Part shown: piece by piece, positions 44,102-57,400 of the stretch
Layout: every line of letters begins with the position of its first letter
Position numbering within the stretch: position 1 is the first letter of the stretch
Source of the DNA: Isoetes taiwanensis
Taxonomy: Eukaryota; Streptophyta; Lycopodiopsida; Isoetales; Isoetaceae
Direction of reading: 5' to 3'
Length of the DNA: 64,000 nucleotides
NCBI GenBank assembly: GCA_021234155.1
Contig: JAJEKV010000149.1
Coordinates: 250,001 to 314,000 of the forward strand
Translations under genes and position numbers: made by a program
Notes under the pieces: generated by a model
What the model saw: only the letters and a program-made list of their open reading frames with translations
The model's database searches: none
Told to the model about the DNA's origin: nothing

Positions 44102-45982
44102 ATGGCCTTGGCTATGGCTGCCGGACTTGAACCCTGCAAGATTACGCTTCGTAAGCCTCGTTGCAGATCCAGAGCCTTCATCAAGACTTCCATTATTCTG
44201 TCTCTAACAACTGTATGTGCGTTTCGCTTTTCTGTATTTCTTTTGGCAGTCCTTTTTCCCTCTCAAATCGATCATGTTCTCCCTACAAATACTCAGAGTG
44301 AAGCTCAACCCTTGGATATGTCTTTCTCAGCCCTGACTTTGTTTGAGAGAATGCAACACCATGGCTCAGTTCATCAAGCAGAGAGTAGACACTCTGTTTT
44401 CGCCCAAAGTGGGCATACACCTAATAAATCCCATCCTCAAATCCCTTTTTCCCGCATTGGGTCTACACGAAATCAGATTATATCTTCCAGTGCTGGTCTA
44501 CCAGGTATTGATTTATTGCAAAGTTCCCCCTATCTAATTTCTCAAATGTTTTCTGTATAAGTAGCAAAAATGGGAACAAAAACTGAATCTTCCCTTCATT
44601 TACTTCAGATGCAGATCTTCAGACATTGACAACAATTCCTTTACAGATAACAAGCTGCATTCAGCTTACCATTCCAAAAAGATTTTCCTACAAGATTACA
44701 AGCAAATGATTAAGAAGTTCAAGATTTTCGTCTATCCACATTCTAAGGATCACCCATTCTGGCATATATTCTTACCCTTAGACAGGTCGCCAACTGGGAA
44801 CTATGCAAGTGAAAGCTACTTCAAAAAGGCCTTGATGAATAGCAGTTTTGTTACAAAGGATCCAGCTAGAGCTAATCTTTTCTATCTTCCATTTTCAATT
44901 GCAAGGCTAAGGCATGATCAAAGGATAGGAGTGCCAGGAATTCCAGGGTTCTTGAAAGGATACATGGCAAATATTACTCAGCAATGGCCTTATTGGAACA
45001 GAACTAGAGGAAAAGATCATTTTTATGTTTCATGCCACTCTATTTCAAAGGTTGCTCTGGACCAAGCAGAGTATGTGAGAAAAAATGCCATCCAAGTTGT
45101 TTGTTCTTCAACATATTACTCCTCCGCATTTATTCCTCATAAGGACATATCCATACCTCAAATTTGGCCCAGAGAAGGCACTCCTGCTCAGGCTGGATCC
45201 ATCATTCAAAGGTAAGAAACGAACCTTGAACAGCTTGCTAGATAAATGTACATACTCCTTGAAACAAGAAAAATCTGTGTTGCTTAACTTGAAAAGTTAT
45301 ATGTTCTCTGTGTTTTCTTTTTGGTTTCCTTTTTTTGTTCCTCTCCTCATAGTTTTTTATCAAAACGGGGGTTCTTGCTTCTTCCTTCTTCTATGTTTAA
45401 AGTCCTATCTATTTGCTTATCAAATTGTAGGGTTACCTCCAGATCTAAACTCATTTCTTCTTCGATCTGTGCAGAAAGACATTAGCATTTTTCGCAGGAG
45501 GGGCAAATTCAGAAGTGCGAGAAAAGCTAGTGAATACATGGGCCAATGATTCTGAAATTTTGGTCTACTCGCACAGGATTGAAACACCATATTCAGAAGC
45601 ATTGGCGAGCTCAAAATTCTGCTTGCACGTTAAGGGTTATGAGGTAAACACTGCAAGGATTGCAGATGCAATGCATTTTGGATGCGTACCTGTGATTATT
45701 GCAAACCATTACGACCTCCCCTTTGTGGATGTACTGAACTGGAAAACCTTCTCCATAGTTGTTGCCACTCTTGATATTCCCAAGCTCAAACACATCCTCA
45801 AAGCCATTGGTAAAAAGGAGTATGCACAAATGCATAGACGAGTTATGGAAGTCCGACAACATTTTCAATGGCATTCTCCTCCTCAAAGCTTTGATGCATT
45901 CTACATGGTTATGTATCAGCTATGGCTTAAACGGCATGCTCTGTTATATCCCCTTCCATCGTCTTCCCTTATGGTAAGTTAA
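44102..45982 (+). CDS. Exostosin-family (GT47) glycosyltransferase, three exons
   Basis: Exons: 44,102-44,504, about 44,623-45,211 and 45,475-45,982, with GT/AG borders (CCAG|GTATTG, TTCAG|AC, AAAG|GTAAGA, GTGCAG|AAAG) and phases that join into 499 codons. Residues 13-28 are basic and 29-52 hydrophobic, giving the type II Golgi anchor usual for GT47. The exostosin domain starts at KKFKIFVYP (165-173), with NYASESYFKKALM, ARANLFYLPFSIARLR, PYWNRTRGKDHFYVSCHS, IQVVCSS, then AFFAGG (335-340), SKFCLHVKGYEV (377-388), GCVPVII (400-406) and PFVDVLNWKTFSI. Family members add sugars to cell-wall polysaccharides or glycoproteins; the acceptor cannot be read here. The exon 2 start has an alternative AG at 44,607-44,608 that would break the phase. 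ATG|GTAAGT three codons before the stop could be another donor. Confidence 0.9.
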
Positions 45983-47390
45983 TTATTTTGTTTTTGTTTA
46001 GTCGTGGAAGATGTTTGCACAATCAATGCTCATTCCAAGAAACTGATGAAAATGTACATTACATTACATGGTTTATTATTCGAAGGAAGATCATTATTAT
46101 TAGTTAGAAGATCTATAATGTAGCCATACATTAATTGAAGTTGCAACTCTTGCTTCCACCAAATAGACTCGGAGCATGGGGTTGGCTTTGGAAGTGCCAT
46201 GATAGCACAAGTTCAATTATAACCATCTTCTAGCAATTTTAGCATGTCATTGAGAAGTAGTGAAAAGGGTTGGGTCAAGGGCACGTTTATTCAACAACCT
46301 TGTTTGTCCTTTATGTTGCTTCCTTTGTCCTTTTCGTTGTTTTATTGTCAAGAAAACATGCCACGGTTGTGAAACGCATGTGAACTCAAAATCCTTGGCT
46401 TAGTTTTCAAACTAGCTTGTTGTGTTGGGCCATTGGAATTTATCCTACGCATGGTTCAATTATAAATTCAAAAGTGGTTCTCCTCATAAGTAGCTAAGTA
46501 AACACAAAGGCCAACTTGATCATCTGATTGATAGTCTTTCAGTAGATCTAGCAATTTTTGTAGTTACACTATGTTTTTACAGATGCTGAGACCCTTACAA
46601 GTTAAGCAATATAGAAGCAACGACTTTACAAGGTTCATGAAGATTCATATAGAGGTTTAGTAAACATCAATGAACATATTTAAGAAACATACTCACTCTA
46701 ATTACACTACTTTGAAAAGTTTGCCTCCTACCTATAATAAGAAGGATTTCAAAGATAGATAAAGAGCTTTTGTCTCTATAAATTGAAGGGCTTCCTAACA
46801 TGAGAACGGTAAGAGAATTTTTGGGTTGCCCTAGCTGCAAGCTTCCATTTTTTTTGTGGCGAGTGGGAGGAGAATTTTTTGTATGGCCAACGGGGGTCTT
46901 ATTTTTGGGAAAATATCACGTACAATCACAGGTAACTACTATGTGAAAATGGAAGGGAAGATAACATTTTTTGCAGTCGCTGATGGACATAGATTCTCTC
47001 CCCATTCTCTATAATTTTCTCTTTCTGTCTCTTCTTTCACTATTCTCTATCTCTATCTCATCTCTATTCTCTCTCTATATCATTATTTATAATGTCTTTC
47101 TATCTTCTTTCAATGTGGCATGGCATAATCTCCCTCCCTATATCGAGAGATGGGGAGAGACAAATTTTTGACTCCCCCTGAGAGATAAATAACCTCTAAC
47201 AACAGTTAGGGGCATTCCCATTAGTTCTTATTGTTAGCGACTTTAAGTAAAAAAAATTCTGGTCATCCGAAAACTTTTCTTGCATTGTACTCTTTCTGAA
47301 GCAGGTTAAGCAAAAAGACGAAAAACATGAGAGGAGGTTTGTGCTAAGGCAGGGGTCTGCGGCAACTGGTCGGAAGGGAATAGGGCTTGA
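45983..47390. other. 3' flank, no gene seen
   Basis: AT-rich flank of the glycosyltransferase gene. A CT-rich low-complexity run (TCTCTATCTC-type) lies at about 46,990-47,090. Confidence 0.5.
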
Positions 47391-47790
47391 ATCGGATCGA
47401 ACACGGTTTGAAAAGATTTGAATGCGCCAAAGGTTTGAACTTGAACAGGGCTTTAGATTAAAAATCCACTTGAATACGGCTGTAAACAGGGCTTTGCATC
47501 AGGGACTTCTTCTAGATCGAGTTGAAATGGGCTTTAGATTAAAAATCCACTTGAATACGGCTGTAAACAGGGCTTTGCATCAGGGACTTCTTCTAGATCG
47601 AGTTGAAATGGGCTTTAGATTAAAAATCCACTTGAATACGGCTTTTGAATCTTATTCGTCTACAAATTTGGCTGGAAACAGGACTTCAATCGAATCGAAC
47701 AGGGTATGGAAGGGATTGAATGCGCCAGGGGTTTGAATCTGAACATGGGTTTAAACCAAAAATCTGTTTGTATCCGCTATGAACAGGGCT
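47391..47790. repeat. 81 bp in-frame tandem repeat with flanking duplicated block
   Basis: Units begin GGCTTTAGATTAAAAATCC at 47,449, 47,530 and 47,611, exactly 81 bp apart; the first two are essentially identical and the third is truncated. The plus frame through them is open and repeats a 27-residue peptide (GFRLKIHLNTAVNRALHQGL...). Flanking blocks (GAATCGGATCGAACA...TTGAATGCGCCA at 47,391; CAATCGAATCGAACA...TTGAATGCGCCA at 47,683) form a second, larger duplication. No start or splice context supports a gene. Confidence 0.9.
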
Positions 47791-48424
47791 TTAAACTGGC
47801 TGAACTTGAAAGATACTACAAATCTGTACTAGCATGAATTTGGAAGATCTGTGTCCACAGACATCTGAATGGGCATCTAAGTTATTTCGATTCGGCATCT
47901 ATGGTGTACAACAAAAGCCAAGATATCTGTAGGTTAAATATTTATCTTGATTTGTCTGATATTTGCAGAATAAAATGGCATATTGCACATGCAAGTTCAT
48001 TATCTCATGAATAGGTCATGAATAATTAGAAAATCTCAGAATAATCGAAGAAGAATAAATGGGAAAGGATTTCAGAATAGCTCCTGAATTATTCGAAGAA
48101 GAAATCAATCGGAAGCTCTGAGCTACTTTGCAACCGATCCATTGTAGATGCTGCCAATCTGTACTATGTTGTCAGGTACGTTTAGTGCAGAATGCAATGG
48201 TATTATAACGTATTTAATTATAATACGTATATCACCTCTCATTTAAAAAAGTACTTTAAATCGTTTTTGGAATTATAAAATGCCTTATTAAATCATTATT
48301 TTTCGTCTGCGATGCGTTAAGTACTTCCTATAATTGTTTAGAACTATTATTTCTTATATTGCAGTTGAAATAGTTGCAATAACAACTAGTATGAAGAACT
48401 TCAAGTTTTAAATAATGAACCAGA
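47791..48424. other. No gene seen
   Basis: AT-rich sequence between the 81 bp repeat and the large array. Words such as ATTATTCGAAGAAGAA recur twice near 48,030-48,100. Confidence 0.5.
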
Positions 48425-48449
48425 TTTTTTTTTTTTTTTTTTTTTTTTT
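48425..48449. repeat. T25 tract at the left edge of the array
   Basis: Twenty-five consecutive T precede the first array unit. Internal unit boundaries carry only 6-9 T at the same place, so the tract has expanded, or another insertion ended here. Confidence 0.9.
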
Positions 48450-51400
48450 ATATGCATGCTACTTGTTAGCTTCTCTTACTGATATTACATGAATGTAACT
48501 GAATAGCACCCGTGAGGGAATAAACCTTTGTGTTGACTATCCCTCCTGGGCAGTTGGACTTGGAAATTTTTGTGCAATTGCTATAAGGATAACTTGAGTA
48601 TCTAGATTTAGTCCTTAATGTGTACACTCACATGGCTTAATAGTAATCCAGACCGACATAAGCATCAATTTGCTTATGTGGCAAATCCATTGTCCTGATA
48701 TGGGCATAATATATGCATAGAGAAACCATGGCGTTTTTTTAGAGGAATACTTCCATGCCAATATGTATAGCTAATTTCGCAGGCATTCATTTACATTTAC
48801 TGAGCATTATGGTTATACCTAAGTGGCCTTCATAATTATGATGGGAGGCTAAGGGAATATTCCACCGGCTTTATGTGGTCTCTTCCCAAGAATATCTTGC
48901 AGAGCATATTTGATTCCGAATTTTGCCTTGAATATTTTTCATAAAGGGATTTTTCGTATTTTGCAAATCCGGCCTCGTTCTTGGCTGGAACGGCATGATA
49001 CAAGCTGAATCTTATAAGTTAATCTTCATAATGATTAGGTTCGGATTATGCCTTGAATATTTTTTTTTTTTCTTAAAGGGGCGTTTTTCATACTTTGCAA
49101 ATTCGGCCTCTTTCTTGGCTGGAACGACATGCTACAAGCTGAAGCTTTTGAGTTCATATTACGCAAATCCGGCATCTTTCTTGCTGGAGCGACATGCTAT
49201 AGCGGATGCTACGAGTTAATCTTCATCTTGATTTGATCGGATTTTGGGGCTTTTCTTATTTTGCAAATCCGGCCTCTTTCTTGGCTGGAACGGCATGCTA
49301 CAAGCTGAAGCTTTTCAGTTAATCTTCATACTGATTAGGTCCTACTTTATGCTGAACATCATGCTATAGGCAGGCTCTGCTGAGTTCAGTTCATCTTTTC
49401 AGATATAGATCCACATCTGGTTTTTGGATTTCTTTTGTTTGTTGAAAAATAGAGCAAGTGTGTATCCATTTGCGTATGGATTCTTTGCCTCAAATTATGG
49501 AGCTTACCTCAGGAAAATGTGGAGCTATTGATGGCTGTGTCTTACCGTTGTCAAATGGCATACATCATGCTGGACTTTTAGACAATGCTAGCTGCTCCTG
49601 TTTATATTACTCAAATGCAAGAAGAAGACTATGGGTCTAATTCTACAAATAACTAGGTAATGCAATGCATTTCCATATATTCAGGTATGACATAATGGGT
49701 ATGCTTGTCTTTGGATTTCTTGATGCATGCACTTGCTTAAAAAATTGCTAGCGACACTTTGATGCTTACGTGCTAATGCTTGTTAAATGCCTCTTTTTCC
49801 ATTAATTGCTTATATTTAGCTTATGGGAATCGCCTCGAACCACTCGGTAATTTGCTATTTTTGTTTCCAATATATTGGTTATGCTCTCTTATTTGTCAAG
49901 TTTTATGTCAATAGATTCTAAGATATTTTTGATCTTTAGGCAAAAGGACTACATTAGGTGGCCAGGTTAATAGCAGAAGCCTAAAATTGCCCTTGTATCT
50001 TTACCCTTATCAGGGCTAATGATGTATTGATTTGGCTCGCAGTGGCGGGCTTCTCCTCTTAATGTTTTCCTTTTGTCCGGTGTATTAGGAGTTCTTGGAG
50101 TTGACATGCAAATGGGGACTGGAGCTTGCACATCGTTCGTGTAATCAAATTGGTACTCTATATGGTTGTTATAAATGTTTTTGAACCGATACTCTTTCCT
50201 AGGATTGCCATGATGGCTGAAAAGTTTAGCCTTGGCTGTCCAAAACTATCTTACTCATACATGAGAAAACAGGGATGTTATATGGCACGACATAGTGTAC
50301 TAGTTACACTTATGTAACTATGTTTTCTTATACATCAATGGTTTCTTGTCCTAAGGTATTTATTGAGCTAAGGTATTTATTGAGCTTGAAATGTTGTCCG
50401 TTTGGGTGTTTATGATATTTGGACTTCAAAAGTCTTTGTGATTGTATTATGAAGATTACTAGTAGTTAAGCTGTTTTTCCACTGGATTTATGGTACCATC
50501 ACGGATTGAAAAGTCCTTGTATGGCGGATAAGGCGGCGGAGGGATTGACCAATGCTGATGTTTGTGCTAGGTTTAACTAGTTCAAGCGGTTTTTATGACA
50601 TACGTGCATTGGTCTTATCGGTCTTTGCAATATTTCCTTGGTTAAGGTTTCTTATCCTTTTGATTATATATTAATGCTTAGGTTTCTTGGATATATCTTT
50701 GCACTTGCATTGAATTTTTTTAAATTCCATATATTTCGATGCATGATTAATGGCGAATATGAGAATCAAGAAGAGTTTGAGTTCAAAATAGTGATTCCAA
50801 TGGAACTTCGAGAACTTCGTGGTGAGGCTTTGACAAGATGCAAAATTGAAACCGGATGTCATTGTTTGCCATCCGCACGGTGTGCCATTTTGAAAACACA
50901 TACATGGACTGTTGTCCTCCATTGCCACTTGGCTTGCTATTTAAAATATGGATGAGCTTTGGAACAATGAAGTTCCCTCGTAGCCACATGGCTTATGTTC
51001 ATCGTCCGATGATAATCGTCTGTTTCTGGAATTCGGTTTGATTCAGTGTGCTAATGCAAGTTAACAACAACCACGTTTCAATTTGAGGTAGTGTTACTTT
51101 CATTCTAAGTTTCTATTGCTAAAAGGAAAGCGAGAGGTTCCTTAAGCTCTGTGATCACATATTTTTGTTTTTGTACTATCTTCAAGCATTGGCAAAGCGG
51201 TTTTCATGAGGTGAGGCATGATTCTGCGAGTTGTAGGGTCTGTCATCCCCATGAAAAAGCGTGTTTCTGAAGAATCTTGGCCTCTCCTTACGGTGGGAGG
51301 TAGGGGGTTTTTTATATATGCATGCTACTTGTTAGCTTCTCTTCTTGATATTACATGAATGGGCGAATAGCACCCCGTGAGGGAATAAACATTTGTGTTG

Positions 51401-54400
51401 ACTATCCCTCACAGGCGGTTGGACTTGGAATTTTTTGTGCAATTGCTATAAGGATAACTTGAGTATCTAGATTTAGTCCTTAATGTGTGCACTCACATGG
51501 CTTAATAGTAATCCAGACCGACATAAGCATCAATTTGCTTATGTGGCAAATCCATTGTCCTGATATGGGCATAATATATGCATAGAGAAACCATGGCGTT
51601 TTTTTAGAGGAATACTTCCATGCCAATATGTATAGCTAATTTTGCAGGCATTCATTTACATTTACTGAGCATTATGGTTATACCTAAGTGGCCTTCATAA
51701 TTATGATGGGAAATATTCCACCGGCTTTATGTGGTCTCTTCCCAAGAATATCTTGCAGAGCATATTTGATTCCGAATTTTGCCTTGAATATTTTTCATAA
51801 AGGGATTTTTCGTATTTTGCAAATCCGGCCTCGTTCTTGGCGGGCGGCATGTTACAAAATTTGAATCTTCTAAGTTAATCTTCATATTGATTAGGTTCGG
51901 ATTATGCCTTGAATATTTTTCTTAAGGGGCGTTTTCATACTTTGCAAATTCGGCCTCTTTCTTGGCTGGAACGGCATGCTACAAGCTGAAGCTTTAGAGT
52001 TCATATTCTGCAAATCCGGCATCTTTCTTGGCTGGAACGACATGCTATAAGCAGATGCTTCTGAGTTAATCTTCATACTGATTTGATCCGGATTTTGGGA
52101 GCTTTTTCATACTTTGCAAATCCGGCCTCTTTCTTGGCTGGAACGGCATGCTACAAGCTGAAGCTTTTCAGTTAATCTTCATACTGATTAGGTCCTACTT
52201 TATGCTGAACATCATGCTATAGGCAGGCTCTGCTGAGTTCAGTTCATCTTTTCAGATATAGATCCACATCTGGTTTTTGGATTTCTTTGTTTGTTGAAAA
52301 ATAGAGCAAGTGTGTATCCATTTGCGTATGGATTCTTTGCCTCAAATTATGGAGCTTACCTCAGGAAAATGTGGAGCTATTGATGGCTGTGTCTTACCGT
52401 TGTCAAATGGCATACATCATGCTGGACTTTTAGACAATGCTAGCTGCTCCTGTTTATATTACTCAAATGCAAGAAGAAGACTATGGGTCTAATTCTACAA
52501 ATAACTAGGTAATGCAATGCATTTCCATATATTCAGGTATGACATAATGGGTATGCTTGTACTGGATTTGCTGATGCATGCACTTGCTTAAAAAAATTGC
52601 TAGCAGCACTTTGATGCTTCTGTGCTAATTACTGTTAAATGCCTCTTTTCCTGTTAATTGCTTATATTTAGCTTATGGCAGAATCTGCCTCTGAACCACT
52701 CGGTAATTTGCTATTTTTGTTTCCAATATATTGGTTATGCTCTCTTATTTGTCAAGTTTTATGTCAATAGATTCTAAGATATTTTTGATCTTTAGGCAAA
52801 AGGACTACATTAGGTGACCGGTTAATAACCGAGAAGCCTAAGGTACCTTTTGGCCCTTGCATCTTTACCCTTATCAGGCTAATGATGTATTGATTGGCTG
52901 CAGGTACGGGCTTCTCCTCTTAATGTTTTCCTTTTGTCCAGTGTATTAGGAGTTCTTAGGAGTTGACATGCAAATGGGGACTGGAGCTTGGCACATCTGA
53001 TGCGTAATCAAATTGGTACTCTATATGGTTGTTATAAATGTTTTGTGAACTGATACTCTTTCCTAGGATTGCCATGATGGCTGAAAAGTTTAGCCTTGGC
53101 TGTCCAAAACTATCTTACTCATACATGAGAAAACAGGGATGTTATATGGCACGACATAGTGTACTAGTTACACTTATGTAACTATGTTTTCTTATACATC
53201 AATGGTTTACTGTCCTAAGGTATTTATTGAGCTAAGGTATTTATTGAGCTTGAGAAATGTTGTCCGTTTGGGTGTTTATGATATTTGGACTTCAAGTCTT
53301 TGTGATTGTATTATGAAGATTACTAGTAGTTAACTGTTTTCCCTGGATTTATGGTACCATCACGGATTGAAAAGTCCTTGTATGGCGGATAAGGCAGTAG
53401 GGAGGATTGACCAATCTTTGATGTTTGTGCTAGGTTTAACTAGTTCAAGCGGTTTTTTATGACATACGTGCATTGGTCTTATCGGTCTTTGCCATATTTC
53501 CTTGGTTAAGGTTTCTTATCCTTTTGATTATATATTAATGCTTAGGTTTCTTCGGATATATCTTTGCACTTGCATTGAATTTTTTTAAATTCCATATATT
53601 TCTGATGCATGATTAATGGCAGAATATGAGAATCAAGAAGAGTTTGAGTTCAAAATAGTGATTCCAATGGAACTCAGAACTCGTGAGCTGAGGCTTTGAC
53701 AAGATGCAAAATTGAAAGACCGGGATGTCATTGTTTGCCATCGCACGATTAATGCCATTTGACCGAAAAACACATACATGGACTGTTGTCCTCCATTGCC
53801 ACTTGGCTTGCTATTTAAAATATGGATGAGCTTTGGAACAATGAAGTTCCTACGTAGCCACATGGCTTATGTTCATGCCGTCTGATGATACGTCTGTTTG
53901 CTGGAATTCGGTTTGATTCCAGGTGCTAATGCAAGTTCGAAACAACTACGTTTCAATTTGAGGTAGTGTTACTTTCATTCTAAGTTTCTATTGCTAAAAG
54001 GAAACAGAGGTTCCTTAAGCTCTGTGATCACATATTTTTTGTTTTTGTACTATCTTCAAGCATTGGCAAACAGTTTTCATGAGGTGAGGCATGATTCCTG
54101 CAGTTGTAGGGGTCTGTCATCCCTATGAAAACTGTGTTGCAGGAAGAATCTTGGCCTCTCCTTACGGTAGGAGGTAGGGTTTTTTTTATATATGCATGCT
54201 ACTTGTTAGCTTCTCTTACTGATATTACATGAATGTAACTGAATAGCACCCGTGAGGGAATAAACATTTGTGTTGACTATCCCTCCTGGGCAGTTGGACT
54301 TGGAAATTTTTGTGCAATTGCTATAAGGATAACTTGAGTATCTAGATTTAGTCCTTAATGTGTGCACTCACATGGCTTAATAGTAATCCAGACCGACATA

Positions 54401-57400
54401 AGCATCAATTTGCTTATGTGGCAAATCCATTGTCCTGATATGGGCATAATATATGCATAGAGAAACCATGGCGTTTTTTTAGAGGAATACTTCCATGCCA
54501 ATATGTATAGCTAATTTCGCAGGCATTCATTTACATTTACTGAGCATTATGGTTATACCTAAGTGGCCTTCATAATTATGATGGGAAATATTCCACCGGC
54601 TTTATGTGGTCTCTTCCCAAGAATATCTTGCAGAGCATATTTGATTCCGAATTTTGCCTTGAATATTTTTCATAAAGGGATTTTTCGTATTTTGCAAATC
54701 CGGCCTCGTTCTTGGCTGGAACGGCATGTTACAAGCTGAATCTTCTAAGTTAATCTTCATATTGATTAGGTTCGGATTATGCCTTGAATATTTTTCTTAA
54801 GGGGCGTTTTCATACTTTGCAAATTCGGCCTCTTTCTTGGCTGGAACGGCATGCTACAAGCTGAAGCTTTTCAGTTAATCTTCATACTGATTAGGTCCTA
54901 CTTTATGCTGAACATCATGCTATAGGCAGGCTCTGCTGAGTTCAGTTCATCTTTTCAGATATAGATCCACATCTGGTTTTTGGATTTCTTTGTTTGTTGA
55001 AAAATAGAGCAAGTGTGTATCCATTTGCGTATGGATTCTTTGCCTCAAATTATGGAGCTTACCTCAGGAAAATGTGGAGCTATTGATGGCTGTGTCTTAC
55101 CGTTGTCAAATGGCATACATCATGCTGGACTTTTAGACAATGCTAGCTGCTCCTGTTTATATTACTCAAATGCAAGAAGAAGACTATGGGTCTAATTCTA
55201 CAAATAACTAGGTAATGCAATGCATTTCCATATATTCAGGTATGACATAATGGGTATGCTTGTACTGGATTTGCTGATGCATGCACTTGCTTAAAAAAAT
55301 TGCTAGCAGCACTTTGATGCTTCTGTGCTAATTACTGTTAAATGCCTCTTTTCCTGTTAATTGCTTATATTTAGCTTATGGCAGAATCTGCCTCTGAACC
55401 ACTCGGTAATTTGCTATTTTTGTTTCCAATATATTGGTTATGCTCTCTTATTTGTCAAGTTTTATGTCAATAGATTCTAAGATATTTTTGATCTTTAGGC
55501 AAAAGGACTACATTAGGTGACCGGTTAATAACCGAGAAGCCTAAGGTACCTTTTGGCCCTTGCATCTTTACCCTTATCAGGCTAATGATGTATTGATTGG
55601 CCTGTGCAGTGCGGGCTTCTCCTCTTAATGTTTTCCTTTTGTCCGGTGTATTAGGAGTTCTTAGGAGTTGACATGCAAATGGGGATTTGGAGCTTGGCAC
55701 ATCGATCACGGTTTAAATGATTACATCAAATTGGTACTCTATATGGTTGTTATAAATGTTTTGTGAACTGATACTCTTTCCTAGGATTGCCATGATGGCT
55801 GAAAAGTTTAGCCTTGGCTGTCCAAAACTATCTTACTCATACATGAGAAAAACGAGGGGATGTTATATGGCACGACATAGTGTACTAGTTACACTTATGT
55901 AACTATGTTTTCTTATACATCAATGGTTTACTGTCCTAAGGTATTTATTGAGCTAAGGTATTTATTGAGCTTGAGAAATGTTGTCCGTTTGGGTGTTTAT
56001 GATATTTGGACTTCAAGTCTTTGTGATTGTATTATGAAGATTACTAGTAGTTAACTGTTTTCCCTGGATTTATGGTACCATCCTGGATTGAAAAGTCCTT
56101 GTATGGCGGATAAGGCGGCGGAGGGGGATTGACCAATGCTGATGTTTGTGCTAGGTTTAACTAGTTCAAGCCGGTTTTTTTTATGACACTTCTGTGCATT
56201 GGTCTTATCAGTGCTGCCATATTTCCTTGGTTAAGGTTTCTTATCCTTTTGATTATATATTAATGCTTAGGTTTCTTCGGATATATCTTTGCACTTGCAT
56301 TGAATTTTTTTAAATTCCATATATTTCGATGCATGATTAATGGCGTAATATGAGAATCAAGAAGAGTTTGAGTTCAAAATAGTGATTCCAATGGAACTCG
56401 TAACTTCGTGGAGTTGAGGCTTTGACAAGATGCAAAATTGAAAGACCCGGATGTCATTGTTTGCCATCCGGCATTGTGCCATTTGACATTTGAAAACACA
56501 TACATGGATTTGTTGTCCTCCATTGCCACTTGGCTTGCTATTTAAAATATGGATGAGCTTTGGAACAATGAAGTTCCTACGTAGCCACATGGCTTATGTT
56601 CATGCCGCCTCGATGATATCGTCACGTTTGCTTCGGAATTGGGTTTGATTCGGTGCTAATGCAAGTTAAAACAACCACGTTTCAATTTGAGGTAGTGTTA
56701 CTTTCATTCTAAGTTTCTATTGCTAAAAGGAAACAGAGGTTCCTTAAGCTGCGGATCACATATTTTTGTTTTGTACTATCTTCAAGCATTGGCAAACGGT
56801 TTTCATGAGGTGAGGCATGATTCTCGGGCAGTTGTAGGGGTCTGTCATCCCTATGAAAACCGTGTTCGTGAAGAATCTTGGCCTCTCATACGGTAGGAGG
56901 TAGGGTTTTTTTTATATATGCATGCTACTTGTTAGCTTCTCTTACTGATATTACATGAATGTAACTGAATAGCACCCGTGAGGGAATAAACATTTGTGTT
57001 GACTATCCCTCCTGGGCAGTTGGACTTGGAAATTTTTGTGCAATTGCTATAAGGATAACTTGAGTATCTAGATTTAGTCCTTAATGTGTGCACTCACATG
57101 GCTTAATAGTAATCCAGACCGACATAAGCATCAATTTGCTTATGTGGCAAATCCATTGTCCTGATATGGGCATAATATATGCATAGAGAAACCATGGCGT
57201 TTTTTTAGAGGAATACTTCCATGCCAATATGTATAGCTAATTTCATGGGCATTCATTTACATTTTCGAAAGCATTATGGTTATACCTAAGTGGCCTTCAT
57301 AATTATGATGGGAAATATTCCACCGGCTTTATGTGGTCTCTTCCCAAGAATATCTTGCAGAGCATATTTGATTCCGAATTTTGCCTTGAATATTTTTCAT

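Noticed and set aside
45085-45549. 154-codon plus-strand frame overlapping the glycosyltransferase gene
   Set aside because: It is an out-of-frame shadow that runs through exon 2, intron 2 and exon 3. The exostosin motifs lie in the other frames.
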